A stretch of 64,000 bases of DNA from the NCBI RefSeq assembly GCF_036370855.1, contig NW_026991456.1, forward strand, positions 4,451,076 to 4,515,075. The letters run 5' to 3'. Within the stretch, counting starts at the first letter, position 1, and each line of letters opens with the position of its first letter. Positions 45,247-57,530 of this stretch are shown here, piece after piece. Below the pieces are notes generated by a model. The model saw nothing but the letters and a program-made list of their open reading frames with translations, ran no database searches and was not told the origin of the DNA. Position numbers and translations under genes: made by a program. Source of the stretch: Dromaius novaehollandiae. Lineage: Eukaryota > Chordata > Aves > Casuariiformes > Dromaiidae.

Positions 45247-48200
45247 ATTTGTTCCTCCTTCTCCAGAGGCTTTTTTCGACAGTGTAGACGTCTTAGCACC
45301 CCTCTAGTGCACTCTGGACCCCTCTGTTCCACAGAATGGGGCCCCCCAGCTCTCTTCAGGCCCCCCAGACCCTGTAGACACGCTCTAGTTTCCTCGCAAC
45401 CCCTCCAGATTTGTTCCTGCTTCCCCAGAGGCATTTCTTGACAGTCGAGATGCCTTAGCACCCCTCTAGTGTGCTCTGGACCCCTCCTGTGTACAGAGTT
45501 GGGCCCCCCAGCTCTCTTCGGGACCCCCAGACCCCTTAGACACCCTCTCGTCTCCTCGCAACCCCTCCAGATTTCTCCCTTCTTCCCCAGAGGCATTTTT
45601 GGACCATGTAGATGCCTTAGCACCCCTCTAGTGCACTCTGGACCTCTCCTCTGTACAGAATGTGGCCCTCCAGCTCTCTGCTGGCCCCCAGACCCCTTAG
45701 ACACCCTCTAGTCTCTTTGGAACCCCTCCAGATTTCTCCCTTCTTCCCCAGAGGCATTTCTTGACCGTGTAGACTCCTTAACATCTCCGTAGTGCGCTCT
45801 GGATCCCTCTTTTCCACAGAATTGGGCCCCCCAACTCTCTTCGGGCCCCCCAGACCCCTCAGACACCCTCTAGTCTCCTCACAACCCCTCCAGATTTCTC
45901 CCTTCTTCCCCAGAGGCATTTCTTGACCATATAGACACCTTAGCACCCCTCTAGTGCACTCTGGACCCCTCTTTTCCACAGAATGGGGCCCCCCAGCTCT
46001 CTTTGGGACCCCCAGACCCCTCAGACACCCTCTAGTCTCCTCGGAAGCCCTCCAGATTTCTTCCTGCTTCCACAGAGGCATTTTTTGACCATGTAGATGC
46101 CTTAGCACCCCTCTAGTGCACTCTGGACCTCTCCTCTGTACAGAATGTGGCCCCCGATCTCTCTGCAGGCCGCCAGACCCCTTAGACACCCTCTCGTCTC
46201 CTCGCAACCCCTTCAGATTTCTCCCTTCTTCCCCAGAGGCATTTCTGGACCATGTAGATGCCTTAGCACCCCTCTAGTGCGCTCTGGACCCCTCTTTTCA
46301 ACAGAATGGGGCCCCCCAGCTCTCTTCTGCCTCCCCAGACCCCTTAGACACCCTCTAGTCTCTTTGGAACCCCTCCAGATTTCTCCCTTCTTCCCCAGAG
46401 GCATTTCTTGACAGTGTAGACGCCTTAGCACCCCTCTAGTGCACTCTGGACCCCTCCTGTGTACAGAACTGGGCCCCCGCAGCTCTATCCTGGCCCCCCA
46501 GACAGCTTAGACACCCTCTAGTCTCCTTGCAACCCCTCCAGATTTCTCCCTTCTTCCCCAGAGGCATTTCTGGACCATGTAGATGCCTTAGCACCCCTCT
46601 AGTGCAATATGGACCCCTCTTTTCCACAGGATTGGGCCCCCCAGCTCTCTTCTGGCCCCGCAGACCCCTTAGACACCCTCTAGTCTCCTTGCAACCCCTC
46701 CAGATTTCTCCCTTCATCCACAGAGGCATTTCTTGACAGTGTAGACGTCTTAGCACCCCTCTAGTGCACTCTGGACCCCTCTGTTCCACAGAATGGGGCC
46801 CCCCAGCTCTCTTCGGGACCCCCAGACCCTGTAGACACGCTCTAGTTTCCTCGCAACCCCTCCAGATTTGTTCCTGCTTCCCCAGAGGCATTTCTTGACA
46901 GTCGAGATGCCTTAGCACCCCTCTAGTGTGCTCTGGACCCCTCCTGTGTACAGAGTTGGGCCCCCCAGCTCTCTTCGGGACCCCCAGACCCCTTAGACAC
47001 CCTCTCGTCTCCTCGCAACCCCTCCAGATTTCTCCCTTCTTCCCCAGAGGCACTTCTTGAGCATGTAGACGCCTTACCACCCCTCTAGTGCACTCTGGAC
47101 CACTCATTTGTGCAGATTTGGGCCGCCCAGATCTCTGCTGGCCCCCAAGACCCCTCAGACACCCTCTAGTCTCCTCGCAGCCCCTCCAGATTTCTTCCTG
47201 CTTCCCTAGAGGCATTTCTTGACCATGCAGATGCCTTAGCACCCCTCTAGTGCACTCTGGACCTCTCCTCTGTACAGAATGTGGCCCTCCAGCTCTCTGC
47301 TGGCCCCCAGACCCCTTAGACACCCTCTAGTCTCTTTGGAACCCCTCCAGATTTCTCCCTTCTTCCCCAGAGGCATTTCTTGACCGTGTAGACTCCTTAA
47401 CATCTCCGTAGTGTGCTCTGGATCCCTCTTTTCCACAGAATTGGGCCCCCCAGCTCTCCTCGGGCCCCCCAGACCCCTCAGACACCCTCTAGTCTCCTCA
47501 CAACCCCTTCAGATTTCTCCCTTCTTCCCCAGAGGCATTTTTGGATCACGTAGACGCCTTAGCACCCCTCTAGTGCACTCTGGACCCCTCTTTTCCACAG
47601 AATGGGGCCCCCCAGCTCTCTTTGGGACCCCCAGACCCCTCAGACACCCTCTTGTCTACTCACAACCCCTCCAGATTTCTCCCTTCTTCTCCAGAGGAAT
47701 TTCTGGACCATGTAGATGCCTTAGCAGCCCTCTAGTACGCTCTGGAGCCCTCTTTCCGACAGAATGGGGCCCCCCAGCTCTCTTTGGAACCCCCAGACCC
47801 CGTACACACCCTCTAGTCTCCTTGCAACCCCTCCAGATTTCTCCCTTCTTCCCCAGAGGCATTTCTTGACAGTGTAGACGCCTTAGTACCCCTCTAGTGT
47901 GCTCTGGAGCCCTCTTTTGCACAGAATGGGGCCTCCCAGCTCTCTTCTGGCCCCCCAGACCCCTTAGACACTCTCTAGTCTCTTTGGAACCTCTCCAGAT
48001 TTCTCCCTTCTTCCCCAGGGGCATTTCTGGACCATGGAGACATCTTAGCATCCCTCTAGCGCGCTCTGGACCACTGTTTCCCACCGAATGGGGCCCCCCA
48101 GCTCTCTTCTGGCCCCCAGGCCCCTTAGACACCCTCTAGTCTCCTCAGAACCCCTCCAGATTTCTCCCTTCTTCCCCAGAGGCATTTCTTGACCGTGTAG

Positions 48201-50850
48201 ACTCCTTAACATCTCCGTAGTGCGCTCTGGATCCCTCTTTTCCACAGAATTGGGCCCCCCAGCTCTCTTTGGGCCCCCCAGACCCCGTACACACCCTCTA
48301 GTCTCCTTGCAACCCCTCCAGATTTCTCCCTTCTTCCCCAGAGGCATTTCTTGACAGTGTAGACGCCTTAGCACCCCTCTAGTGCGCTCTGGACCCCTCT
48401 TTTCCACAGAATTGGCCCCCCTGGCTCTCTTAAGGACCCCCAGGCCCCTTAGACACCCTCTAGTCTCCTCGCAACCCCTTCAGATTTCTCCCTTCTTCCC
48501 CAGAGGCATTTTTGGACCACGTAGACGCCTTAGCACCCCTCTAGTGCGCTCTGGAGCCCTCTTTTCCACAGAATTGGGCCACCTGGCTGTCTTCTGGCCC
48601 CCCAGACCCCTTAGACACCTTGTATTCTGCTCGGAACCCCTCCAGATTGCTCCCTTCTTCCCCAGAGGCATTTCTGCACCATGTAGACGTCTTAGCACCC
48701 CTGTAATGTGCTCTGGAGCCCTCTTTTCCATAAAATTGGGCCCCCCAGCCCTCTTCTGGCCTCCCAGGCCCCTTAGACACTCTTTAGTCTCCTCGCAACC
48801 CCTCCAGATTCCTCCATTCTTCCCCAGAGGCATTTCTGGACCATGTAGGCGCCTTACCACCCCTCTAGTGCACTCTGGACCCCTCTTTTCCACAGCATTG
48901 GCCCCCCTGGCTCTCTTCGGGCCCCCCAGACCACTTAGATACCCTCTAGTCTCCTCGCAACCCCTCCAGATTTCTCCCTTCTTCCCCAGAGGCATTTCTT
49001 GACCATGTAGACGCCTTAGCACACCTCTGGTGCACTCTGGAACCCTTTTTTCCACAGAATTAGGCCACCTGGCTGTCTTCTGGCCCCCCAGACCCCTTAG
49101 ACAACTTGTATTCTACTCGCAACCCCTCCAGATTTCTCCCTTCTTTCCCAGAGGCATTTCTGGACTATGTAGACGACCCAGCACCCCTCTAGTGCACTCT
49201 GGAGCCCTCTTTTCCACAGAATTGGGCCCCCCAGCTCTTTCTTGGCCCCCAAGACCCCTTAGACACCCTCTAGTCTCCTCGCAACCCCTCCAGATTTCTC
49301 CCTTCTTCCCCAGAGGCATTTCTGGACCATGTAGACGCCTTAGCACCCCTCTAGTGTGCTCTGGAGCCCTCTTTTCAACAGAATTGGGCCCCCCAGCCCT
49401 CTTCTGGCTACCCAGCCCCGTTAGACACTCTCTAGTCTCTTTGGAACCCCTCCAGATTTCTCCCTTCTTCCCCAGAGGCATTTCTGGACCATGTAGGCGC
49501 CTTAACATCCCTCTAGTGAACTCTGGAATCCTTTTTTCCACAGAATGGGACCCCCCAGCTCCCTTCGGGCCCTCCAGACCCTTTAGACACCCTCTAGTCT
49601 CCTCGCAACCCCTCCAGATTTCTCCCTTGTTCCCCAGAGGCAATTCTGGACCATGCAGACACCTTAGTACGCCTCTAGTGCGCCCTGGACCGCTCTTTTC
49701 CACAGAATCACAACCCCAGCCCCTTTAGACACCCTCTAGTCTCCTGGCAATCCCTCCAGATTTCTCCCTTCTTCCCCAGAGCCATTTCTTGACCATGTGG
49801 ACGCCTTAGCACCCCTCTACTGTGCTCTGGAGCCCTCTCTTCCACAGAATGGGGCCCCCCACCTGTCTTCTGGCCCCCCAGCCCCCTTAGACACCCTCTA
49901 GTCTCCTCGCAACCCCTCCAGATTTCTCCCTTCTTCCCCAGAGGCATTTCTGGACCATGTAGACACCTTAGCACCCCTCTAGTGCGCTCTGGACCCCTCT
50001 TTTCCACAGAATGCGCCCCCCCAGCTCTCTTCTGGTCCCGCAGACCCCTTGGACACCCTCTAGTCTCCTTGCAACCCTTACAGATTTCTCCCTTCTTGCC
50101 CAGAGCCATTTCTTGACTGTGTAGATGCCTTAGCACCCCTCTAGTGTGCTCTGGAACCCTTTTTTCCACAGAATGGGCCCCCCCTAGCTGTATTCTGGGC
50201 CCCCAGACCCCTTAGACACCCTCTAGTGTCCTCGCAACCCCTCCAGATTTCTCCCTTCTTCTCCAGAGGAATTTCTGGACCATGTAGATGCCTTAGCACC
50301 CCTCTAGTGCGCTCTGGAGCCCTCTTTTCCACGGAATGGGGCCCCCTAGCTCTCTTCTGGCCCCCCAGGCCCCTTAGACACCCTCTAGTCTCCTCGCAAC
50401 ACCTCCAGATTTCTCCCTTCTTGCCCAGAGGCATTGCGTGATGATGTAGACGCCTTAACAGCTCTCTACTGTGCTCTGGACCCCTGTTTTCCACGGACTT
50501 GGGTCACCTGGCTGTCTTCTGGCCCCCTAGGCCCCTTAGACACCCTCTAGTCTCCTCGCAACCCCTTCAGATTGCTCCCTTCTTTTCCAGAGGCATTTAT
50601 TGACAGTGTAGACGCCTTAGCACCCCTCTAGTGCGCTGTGGATCCCTCTTTACCACAGAATGGGGCCCCCCAGCTCTCTTCTGGCCTTCCAGACGCCTTA
50701 GACACCCTCTAGTCTACTCGCAACCCCTCCAGATTTCTCCCTTCTTCCCCAGAGGCATTTCTTGAACGTGTAGACGCCTTAGCACCCTTCTACTGTGCTC
50801 TCAACAACTCTTTTCCACTGAATTGGGCCACCTGGCTGTCTTCGAGCCCT

Positions 50851-51960
50851 AATGCGATTAACCTTTTTTTTGCCTCAGAGCTCCATTTTGGATATCTAGA
50901 GTACTTTAGGACCCTGTTAGAAGCCTCAGAATTCCTGTTGAGCTTTTCTTCATGCTGTGGAGCCCTTTTTTGTTCCCCTACCAGACTTAGCAGCCCTCTG
51001 TTCTGCTTTGGCCTCATCTCTTGTGCTTTTATTTTTCCGTGCAGAGCTCTCTTTGTCCTCCAGACCCCTCAGCACCCCTCCAGTCCCCTCAGCAGGCTTG
51101 TAAAGGCCTTTGTCATGATCCAAAGCTGTGTTTTGGATCTCCAGTTCCCTTAGGACCCCTATAGTGCACTGAGAACCCACCTGGAGGCCTTTGTTGTGCC
51201 CCACAGCCCTGTTTTGGTCATCTGCATAGTATGAGAGCCTTCCTGTCTCCTCAGAGCACCTGCTGAGGTCAGTCACGTTAGCCAGTTTCAGTTTTTTTGC
51301 CATTTAGTCCCCTTAGGAGCCCTCTGGTCTGCTGAGAACCACTCCTGGGGTGTGGTGCTTGTTCTGCACCAGAGCTGTCCTCTGGCTGCACAGCCCCCTT
51401 TGGAATTCTCTAGTCTGCTCAGAAGCCCTTCAGATTTCTTCCTTGTTCTCCCGAGTCATTCCTTGGCCATACAGGCTGCTTAGCACCTCTCTAGTGGCCT
51501 CTGGACTACTCTTTTGTCCTTCCTTGTTCCCTGTCTTTTGGCTATTTCCTTTAGGAGTTATTTAGTGGTCTCAGAATTCTTCCTGAGCCCTCTCTTATGC
51601 CCTAGAGTGCTTTTTTCATCGTTTAGGTGCCTGAGTACCCATGTTTTCTTCTGAACCCCTTTGGAGGCTTTACTTGTTCTCTTCTGCCTTCTTTTAGTTG
51701 CTCTCTAGTCTGTGTAAGAGATATCTAATCTGCTCTGGATTCTTCTTTAGAGCTTTGTTGTGCTGCATAGACCTCTATTGGTCCTGTAGAGCTCTGAGGA
51801 ACCCCTTTAGTTTACTCTGGACTACTCTGTCAGTCTTTCTTTTGTGCCTGAACTCTGTTTTGGCCCTTTAGTCCTTGTGTGACCGCTGCCATCCATTCAT
51901 AACTGCTTCTGGAAGCCTTTGTTGCGCCCCAGAGCCCTGCGTGGGTTCTCCAGCCCTCTT
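50851..51960. repeat. Diverged satellite-like monomers (right flank)
   Basis: Words such as CCCCTTAGGAGCCCTC, GCCTTTGTTGTGCCCCA and GACCCCTCAGCACCCCTC recur irregularly, as in the left flank. The homogenised unit has ended by about 50850. Confidence 0.7.
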
Positions 51961-52539
51961 AGCATCCCTCTTCCCTCCTCGTGCGCGTCCTCCACTTAGG
52001 CATACAGAGGTAGTATTCCCGTGGGGAACGCTCCATTCCACCCAGTGGCCCCTTTTTCTAAGCACTCTAGGTACTATACAGGAAATACCCCTGTTTGGAA
52101 GTACTCACATTACAGAAGCAGCGTTGTTCCGGGGGGTTATTTAGATATCTTGGTTTGCCCTAGAGGAAATGCTGTCTTCCTACAACAGCTGTATTCAATA
52201 CAGGTGTGAACCAATTAGAGCAGTGTGGTGTAGCGTTCCCTTTATAGGTTATGTGGAATCTTGTAGTTTTCTTTCTAAGCCTAAGTAGAACTGATTTCTA
52301 GTTTTCAGTGTAAAGGCTAGTGTTAGTTAGGGTAAAAGAATTTAATAACAGACCTCCTGGTATTATGGATATAGTATATGAAGTCTTAGTAACAAAGAAG
52401 ATGGTCCATTTTATCCAAGAGGTCTGTTTAGCCTTTCTGTGCTCTGCAGCCTAGCTACAGAGTGGAAGCAAAAGCCTTGCTCTTCCCTAGCCCTCTGTCT
52501 TTATGGCTGGCAGTGCTTTGCCCCTCCCCTTCCCAGGGC
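51961..52539. other. Unassigned DNA before the subtelomeric promoter
   Basis: No gene or repeat family is recognised. Composition is less GC-rich than the satellite. Confidence 0.4.
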
Positions 52540-52610
52540 TTGTGGGTCGGGCAGTGGGCGGGGCTAGGGGTACATAAAGCGAGGGCCTGGTGGCAGGGAG
52601 TTCATTCTGC
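52540..52610 (+). promoter_or_regulatory. GC-box/TATA-type promoter facing the telomere
   Basis: GTGGGCGGGGC (Sp1 GC box) at 52554-52564 is followed by TACATAAAGC (TATA-like) at 52571-52580. A start is expected about 25-30 bp on, near GTTCATTCTG at about 52600. A donor-like CAAAG|GTATCC follows at 52679. It is the only clear promoter arrangement upstream of the tandem units and points toward the telomere. Confidence 0.5.
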
Positions 52611-53740
52611 ATTTGCTGTCCTTTGGGGTTAGTGGTCTGGACTTGCCTCGGCGAATAGCAGCATTTGAAGAAGCAAAGGTATCCAGGAAGAGTTATTGCT
52701 GCATTTGGAGATGCAAAGGCTGTTCCTTAAGATTAGAGCAACGGGATGGCTGAAGGTGGAGCCGTAAGCCTGCCAGAAAATCGCTTAAAGCAGGCAGTTT
52801 TGGTTTTGCGTCGGTGTCTCGGCGCGGGGCGTTCAGGGGTGGAAGAGGGCTTCCGCGTCTGCAGTCGTATCTTTTGTTAACCATCAGTATTGTTTTGTTG
52901 CGTTTCTGTGTTTATTGCGGAAGGGATGCAGCTTCATCGCTTGGCTCTTTGAAGATGATGACACTCGAAGAATTGTTTGTCCCTCAGCTGGATTGCAGAG
53001 AAAAGGACAGAACAGGGGTCCCCGGAAAACATTTCCATCTACGTTTCCGCTCTACGTAGTGCTTGTGTGCCTTATGTCCAGTAATGTGGATGCATGTGAG
53101 ATATCGTTCTCGTCAGCTACTGTGGTTTCCGGCTTGCTTGCCGGATGTTCTGCTGCTCCTCAGAAATATTGTCAGCTCTGTTCCAAGAGGAAGTGAGTAA
53201 GTTTTTTTTGTAGTATGCAGAGTTATGGAAGAGTCTAGACTTTATGTGAAGAGTGTGAAGAGCCAAGTGAGCATTCTTCCTGCCTGGAAGTGCAGTATGA
53301 TGAGAAAGGAAGTCACATCTTTGGAAACTAAGTGCAGCTGTGAGTAAGTCCATGTGTCTGAAGGGGTCAAAAAGCAACCTCCTGCAAGCTAACGAATTCA
53401 CCTCTTTTCTTGTCCAAGCCTCAGTGCTGAGAGAGGAAAAAAGCTGCTGGCCTTCTCGGGACCGGCAGGAAACAATTTGCAGTCTCGCCTGGCAGCTCTT
53501 TTCTTTCATCTGTGCCTGCGAACCCACTGCCATCTGCTCTTTTGTGGCTCTGCTTCTGACTCCTACCGTGGCTTCTGGGGCTGTCCGCTTTGCTTTTTCA
53601 GATACCTTGCGGGCCTTTTCCAGGCATGCCTGAGGATTTGAGGTGAGGTAGAATGGGTGAGTGTAATGGCGTGTCAGTTGTTTTACGGCTAGTCCGCAGT
53701 GCCTAGGAGAAGAGTAATTTTGTTGTTTTGTTTTTTGCAG

Positions 53741-55647
53741 GTGCCATGGGATTACTTTCAGTCAGGATGTGGGAGTATCGCTTTGGCGCGGTGCGGGTGA
53801 ATGGAGCGACAACGGCGGTTTGGAGAGGCACGCTCTTGCAGATGAGCATGGAGGTGCCCGGCACGGGGGGTGACTGCTTGCGCTTTGGTTTGGCAGGTGA
53901 TGAAGGTGAGCGAAGGAAGATTAGAGAGGATGTGGCTGCCGTTGAGTGATGCCTCTTAAGGATCAAAAGTGACCTGACTGCCCCCCCCCCCGCCCCCAGC
54001 CCTGGAAAAGCTAAGGTGAGGGGCAAAGGGTGTTGGGGTTGTCTTCATTCTGTGCATGCGTGCTGATATTCAGTGTAGTAGGGAGGGCTGCTCTGGATGA
54101 GTGGTGTGTGAGGCAGAGGTGGTGGGGTGCGCATGGCAGAAAGTGAGGGTGTGGTACGTAGGGCAGCTCCAGCCTGTGTCTGTGTTGTTGTGTAGTCTAT
54201 GTGGTGTGTGTTATAGCTGTGCTATCTTTTGCTCAGGTCTTGATGTTGCTCTTGCTCTTTGTGCTCAAGGAGCACAGCCCACGCTCCACAGCGCCATCGC
54301 GGCAGGCATCCGCTGTCTTTTGCCCGGCCTCAGTCATCGGCATCGCTCCAGCGGATCGCGTCTCGTCCCGTGCGGGCAGCCGAAAGGGGCGGTCCGTCGC
54401 TCCGGCTTTGCATCGTGACCATTTGCGGCCGCTCATCTTCGGGGCCATTGTCGAGGCCTTTTTGCCTGCCCCTCTTCTGTTTCTGCTCTTGTTTTTCATC
54501 TTCTTGGCATCCTTTCAGGGTTCTTCCCTGAATCGCCGCAGCCTCGGGTCTTCCCGGCCGGGTGCTTCAGCATCGGTCGTCCCGGCTTTGCGGGCCGCTT
54601 TCCATCCCGGGCAGTGGCGTTTGACTCTTTTCTGGGCTCATCCGGAGCAGCAGAGCCGCACGGTCATGGCATCGTAGGGCTTTCTGGCTGGTAGCATCTT
54701 ATGCGTGGGAATAGTTCTTTTTGCGTACGGCTTTCCTGCATGTTTGTGTCTGATGCTTGTACCTATGTGTGTTTGTTTTGTGTCTAATGTTTGTCTGTGT
54801 GTGTGGGGATGGAGCTGCTTTGCCTGCGGTTATTAGCAATGGTAGCGTATGGAGCGTGGCAGCGATGGCCCGGAATGGTGATCGGTCAGTGTCCGTGTGC
54901 TCCAGTTTATGTTGCTTTTTGCAGATGCAGAGCAGTGTTCCAAGTGGGTCCAAGGGCGCTGGAAGGAAGGGGCATGCCCCAAGAAGGTGAGCTAGAGATT
55001 TGGTGTTGGAAGGAGAGTGTTGCGGTCAGTGGGTTGCCCGGTTAATTTTTGCTTTGTGCTTGTAGGCGTGGAGCCTTGCGGGGAGCAGGTCGCTCACATC
55101 CAGGAGGAGCTGGGCGAGGTGAGCATCAGTCTGGGTGAGGACGTAGAGCCCGGCGTAGGGCCGTCATCTCATTGGCGCCGTCCCCATTGCCCGGTGCCGT
55201 TCCTGTTTTACAGGTGTGTGGCAGACCTCGGCGTGGGGAGCCGTAGCCCGGCAGTCGGGATGGGAGAGCGGAGCAGGTAAAGGTATTGTAGCGAGGTAAT
55301 GTTGTGCATGGGGTGTGGTTTTTGGCATGACCTCAAGGTGTGGTCTTCTCTGTGGTTTTGCAGGCATTGCAGGAAGTTTTGGAGAGGAGAAGCTGAGCGG
55401 CAACGAGGAGCCTGAGCAGGTGAGAAGGGAAGCTTGTCTGCCTGAGTTTTATTATGCGGTAGGGTGCTGCTGGCCTGCCTCTCGGTGATGTGTTTTGCTC
55501 TGCTTTTTCAGGTACGGTGCAGGCCTTTCCCAGGCGTGGCTGAAGTTTTGAGGTGAAGTGGAATGGGTGCGTATAATGGTGTGGCAGTAGTTGTAGGGCT
55601 AGTCCGCACTGCCTAGCAGAAGAGTAATTTTGCTTTGCTTTTTCCAG
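53741..55647 (+). repeat. Tandem gene-like unit 1
   Basis: Starts after TTTTTTGCAG. Landmarks are GTGCCATGGG, GCAGATGAGCATGGAG, GGGCAGCTCCAGCCTGTGTC (54161), GCTCAGGTCTTGATGTTGCT, the 62-bp exon-like segment at 54925-54986, the 53-bp one at 55066-55118 and the 56-bp one at 55364-55419. This copy is the richest in CpG, with clear CG dinucleotides throughout 54290-54610. Confidence 0.85.
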
Positions 55648-55940
55648 ATGCCATGGGCAGCCTCACAGCCACAGTGCTGGAGCGTGGCTTTGGCACAGTA
55701 CAGGTGAGTGCGATGATAATGGTGGTTTGGAGGAGGGTGCTCTCGCAGATGTGGCTGGAGCTGACCGGCAAGGGGGTCACTGCTTGTGCTCTGGTTTGGC
55801 AGGTGATAAAGGCAACTGTGGTGACTGAAGGGAGATCAGCGCGGATGCGGCTGCCATTGAGGATGGCTCTTGAGGAGCGATGGTGATGCCCAGCATTTGA
55901 ACAGTTAAGTTGAGGGGCAAAGGGTATCAGGGGTGTCTTA

Positions 55941-55975
<35 letters not shown>

Positions 55976-57530
55976 ACGCTGATGTTCAGTGTAGAGCGGA
56001 GGGCTGTTCTGGATGAGTGGGGTATGTGTGAGGCAGAGGTGCTGAGGTGCGCATGGCAGAAAGTGAGGGTGCGGTAGGCGGGGCAGCTCCAGCCTGTGTC
56101 TGTGTTGTTGTGTAGTCTATGTGGTGTGTGTTGTAGCTGTGCTATCTTTTGCTCAGGTCTTGATGTCGCCCTTGCTCTTTGTGCTCAAGGAGCACGGCCT
56201 ACACTGTGGAGCGCTAGCATTGTAGGCCTCTGTCATGTTTTGCTGGCTTGACTCATCTGCATCGCACCCACGGATGGTGTCTCGTCACGTGCAGGCAGCC
56301 GAAGGGGGCGGTCCGTGCCTCCGGCTTTGCATCGTGCCCATCGATCTTTGCGGCCACCGTCGAGGCCTCGTCGGCCGCTCTTGTTCCGAGGCCGCTCTTG
56401 TTTTGCGTCTCACCGGTGCCCTTTCAGGGTTTTCTTCCCTGCGTCATCATGGCCTCAGGTCTTCCTCGCTGGCCTCTTCCGCATGGCCGTTCCTCGCTTT
56501 GCCGGCTGCTTTCCATCCCGGGCGTTGACATCTTAGTCTTTTCTGGGCTCGTCCAGAGCATCAGAGCTGCAGGGCTGTGGTGTCATCAGATACCATGTGG
56601 AACGCATTGGAATAGTTCTTTTTGCATAGGGCTTTCCTTCATGTTTGTGTCTAATGTTTTTTTTTTTTTTTGGTCTGTCTGTGTGTGTTTGGAGCTGCCT
56701 TGCTTGTGGGTGTTAGGAATGGTGGTGTGCGGAGTGTGTCAGTGATGGACTGGAATGGTGATTTGTCAATGTCTGTGTGCTCCACTTTATGTTGTTTTGT
56801 TTTGTTGTTTTTTGCAGATGCTGAGCAGTGTTCCGAGTGGGCCCAAGGGAGCTGGAGGAAGAAAGGGGCATGCCCCAAGAAGGTGAGCTAGAGATTTGGT
56901 GTTGGAAGGAGAGTGTTGCGGTCAGTGGGTTGCCTGGTTAATTTTTGCTTTGTGCTTGTAGGCGTGGAGCCTTGCGGGGAGCAGGTCGCTCACATCCAGG
57001 AGGAGCAGGGTGAGGTGAGCATCAGTCCGGGAGCGGATGTAGAGCCCGGCGTAGGGCCATCACCTCGTCGGCGCTGTCCCCGTCGCCCAGCGCCGTTCCT
57101 GTTTTACAGGTGTGTGGCGGACCTCGGTGTGGGGAGCTATAGCCCAGCAGTTGGGATGGGAGAGCGGAGCAGGTAAAGGTGTGGGAGCGAATGCCTGATG
57201 TGGATGGGCTGTGGTGTTGCGGGCATCGCCTGAGCACGTGATTTCTCTCTGTGCTTGCAGGTTTTGCGGGAAGTTGTGGAGAGAAGCAGCTGAGTGCTGA
57301 GAAGAGCCTGAGCAGGTGAGCGGGGGAGCTTGTTGGGTCTGATTTTATTGTGGGGTGGGTGGTGCTGGGCTGCCTGTCGGTGATGCCTTTTGCTCTGCTT
57401 TTTCAGGTCTGCTGTGGGCCTTTCCCAGGCGTGGCTGAGACTTTCAGGTGAGTGGATAGGAGCTGGATGTTGTAGGGCTGGTGAGCGCTGCCTGGCAGAA
57501 GAGTCACTTTGTTATTTTGTTTTTTTCCAG
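55648..57530 (+). repeat. Tandem gene-like unit 2
   Basis: Aligns with unit 1 at an offset of about 1.9 kb (GGGCAGCTCCAGCC at 56081). It retains all the exon-like segments: 56818-56882 (65 bp, an in-frame 3-bp increase over unit 1), 56962-57014 and 57261-57315. A (GT)n run lies near 55948-55974. Confidence 0.85.

Larger units (their letters stand above)
32601..50850. repeat. 162-bp satellite array, about 110 units
   Basis: The unit runs GCACCCCTCTAGTGCACTCT, GGACCCCTCTTTTCCACAGA, ATGGGGCCCCCCAGCTCTCT, TCTGGCCCCCCAGACCCCTT, AGACACCCTCTAGTCTCCTC, GCAACCCCTCCAGATTTCTC, CCTTCTTCCCCAGAGGCATT, TCTTGACCATGTAGACGCCT, TA. Spacing measured at 49181, 49343 and 49505 is 162 bp. The two 81-bp halves align with each other (both contain CTCTAGT, ACCCCTC and end AGACSCCTTA), so the unit is a dimer. 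Units at 33.2-48.4 kb are most alike; those near 32.6-33.2 and 48.4-50.85 kb are more diverged. Because 162 is 54 codons, open frames span many units on both strands; these are not supported as genes. Confidence 0.96.

Noticed and set aside
33077..50169. Dozens of 54-residue-repeat frames in the satellite as genes.
   Set aside because: Unit length divisible by three in a stop-poor sequence explains them; starts and stops vary with repeat variants and no promoter or non-repeat terminus is present.
32601..50850. A CRISPR-like array or prokaryotic feature.
   Set aside because: Head-to-tail satellite without unique spacers in vertebrate DNA.
32601..50850. CENP-B box within the 162-bp unit.
   Set aside because: No match to the TTCG....A..CGGG pattern was seen in the consensus.
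55948..55974. (GT)n runs here and at 59263-59296 as regulatory elements.
   Set aside because: Ordinary dinucleotide expansions within the tandem units; no specific function can be supported.
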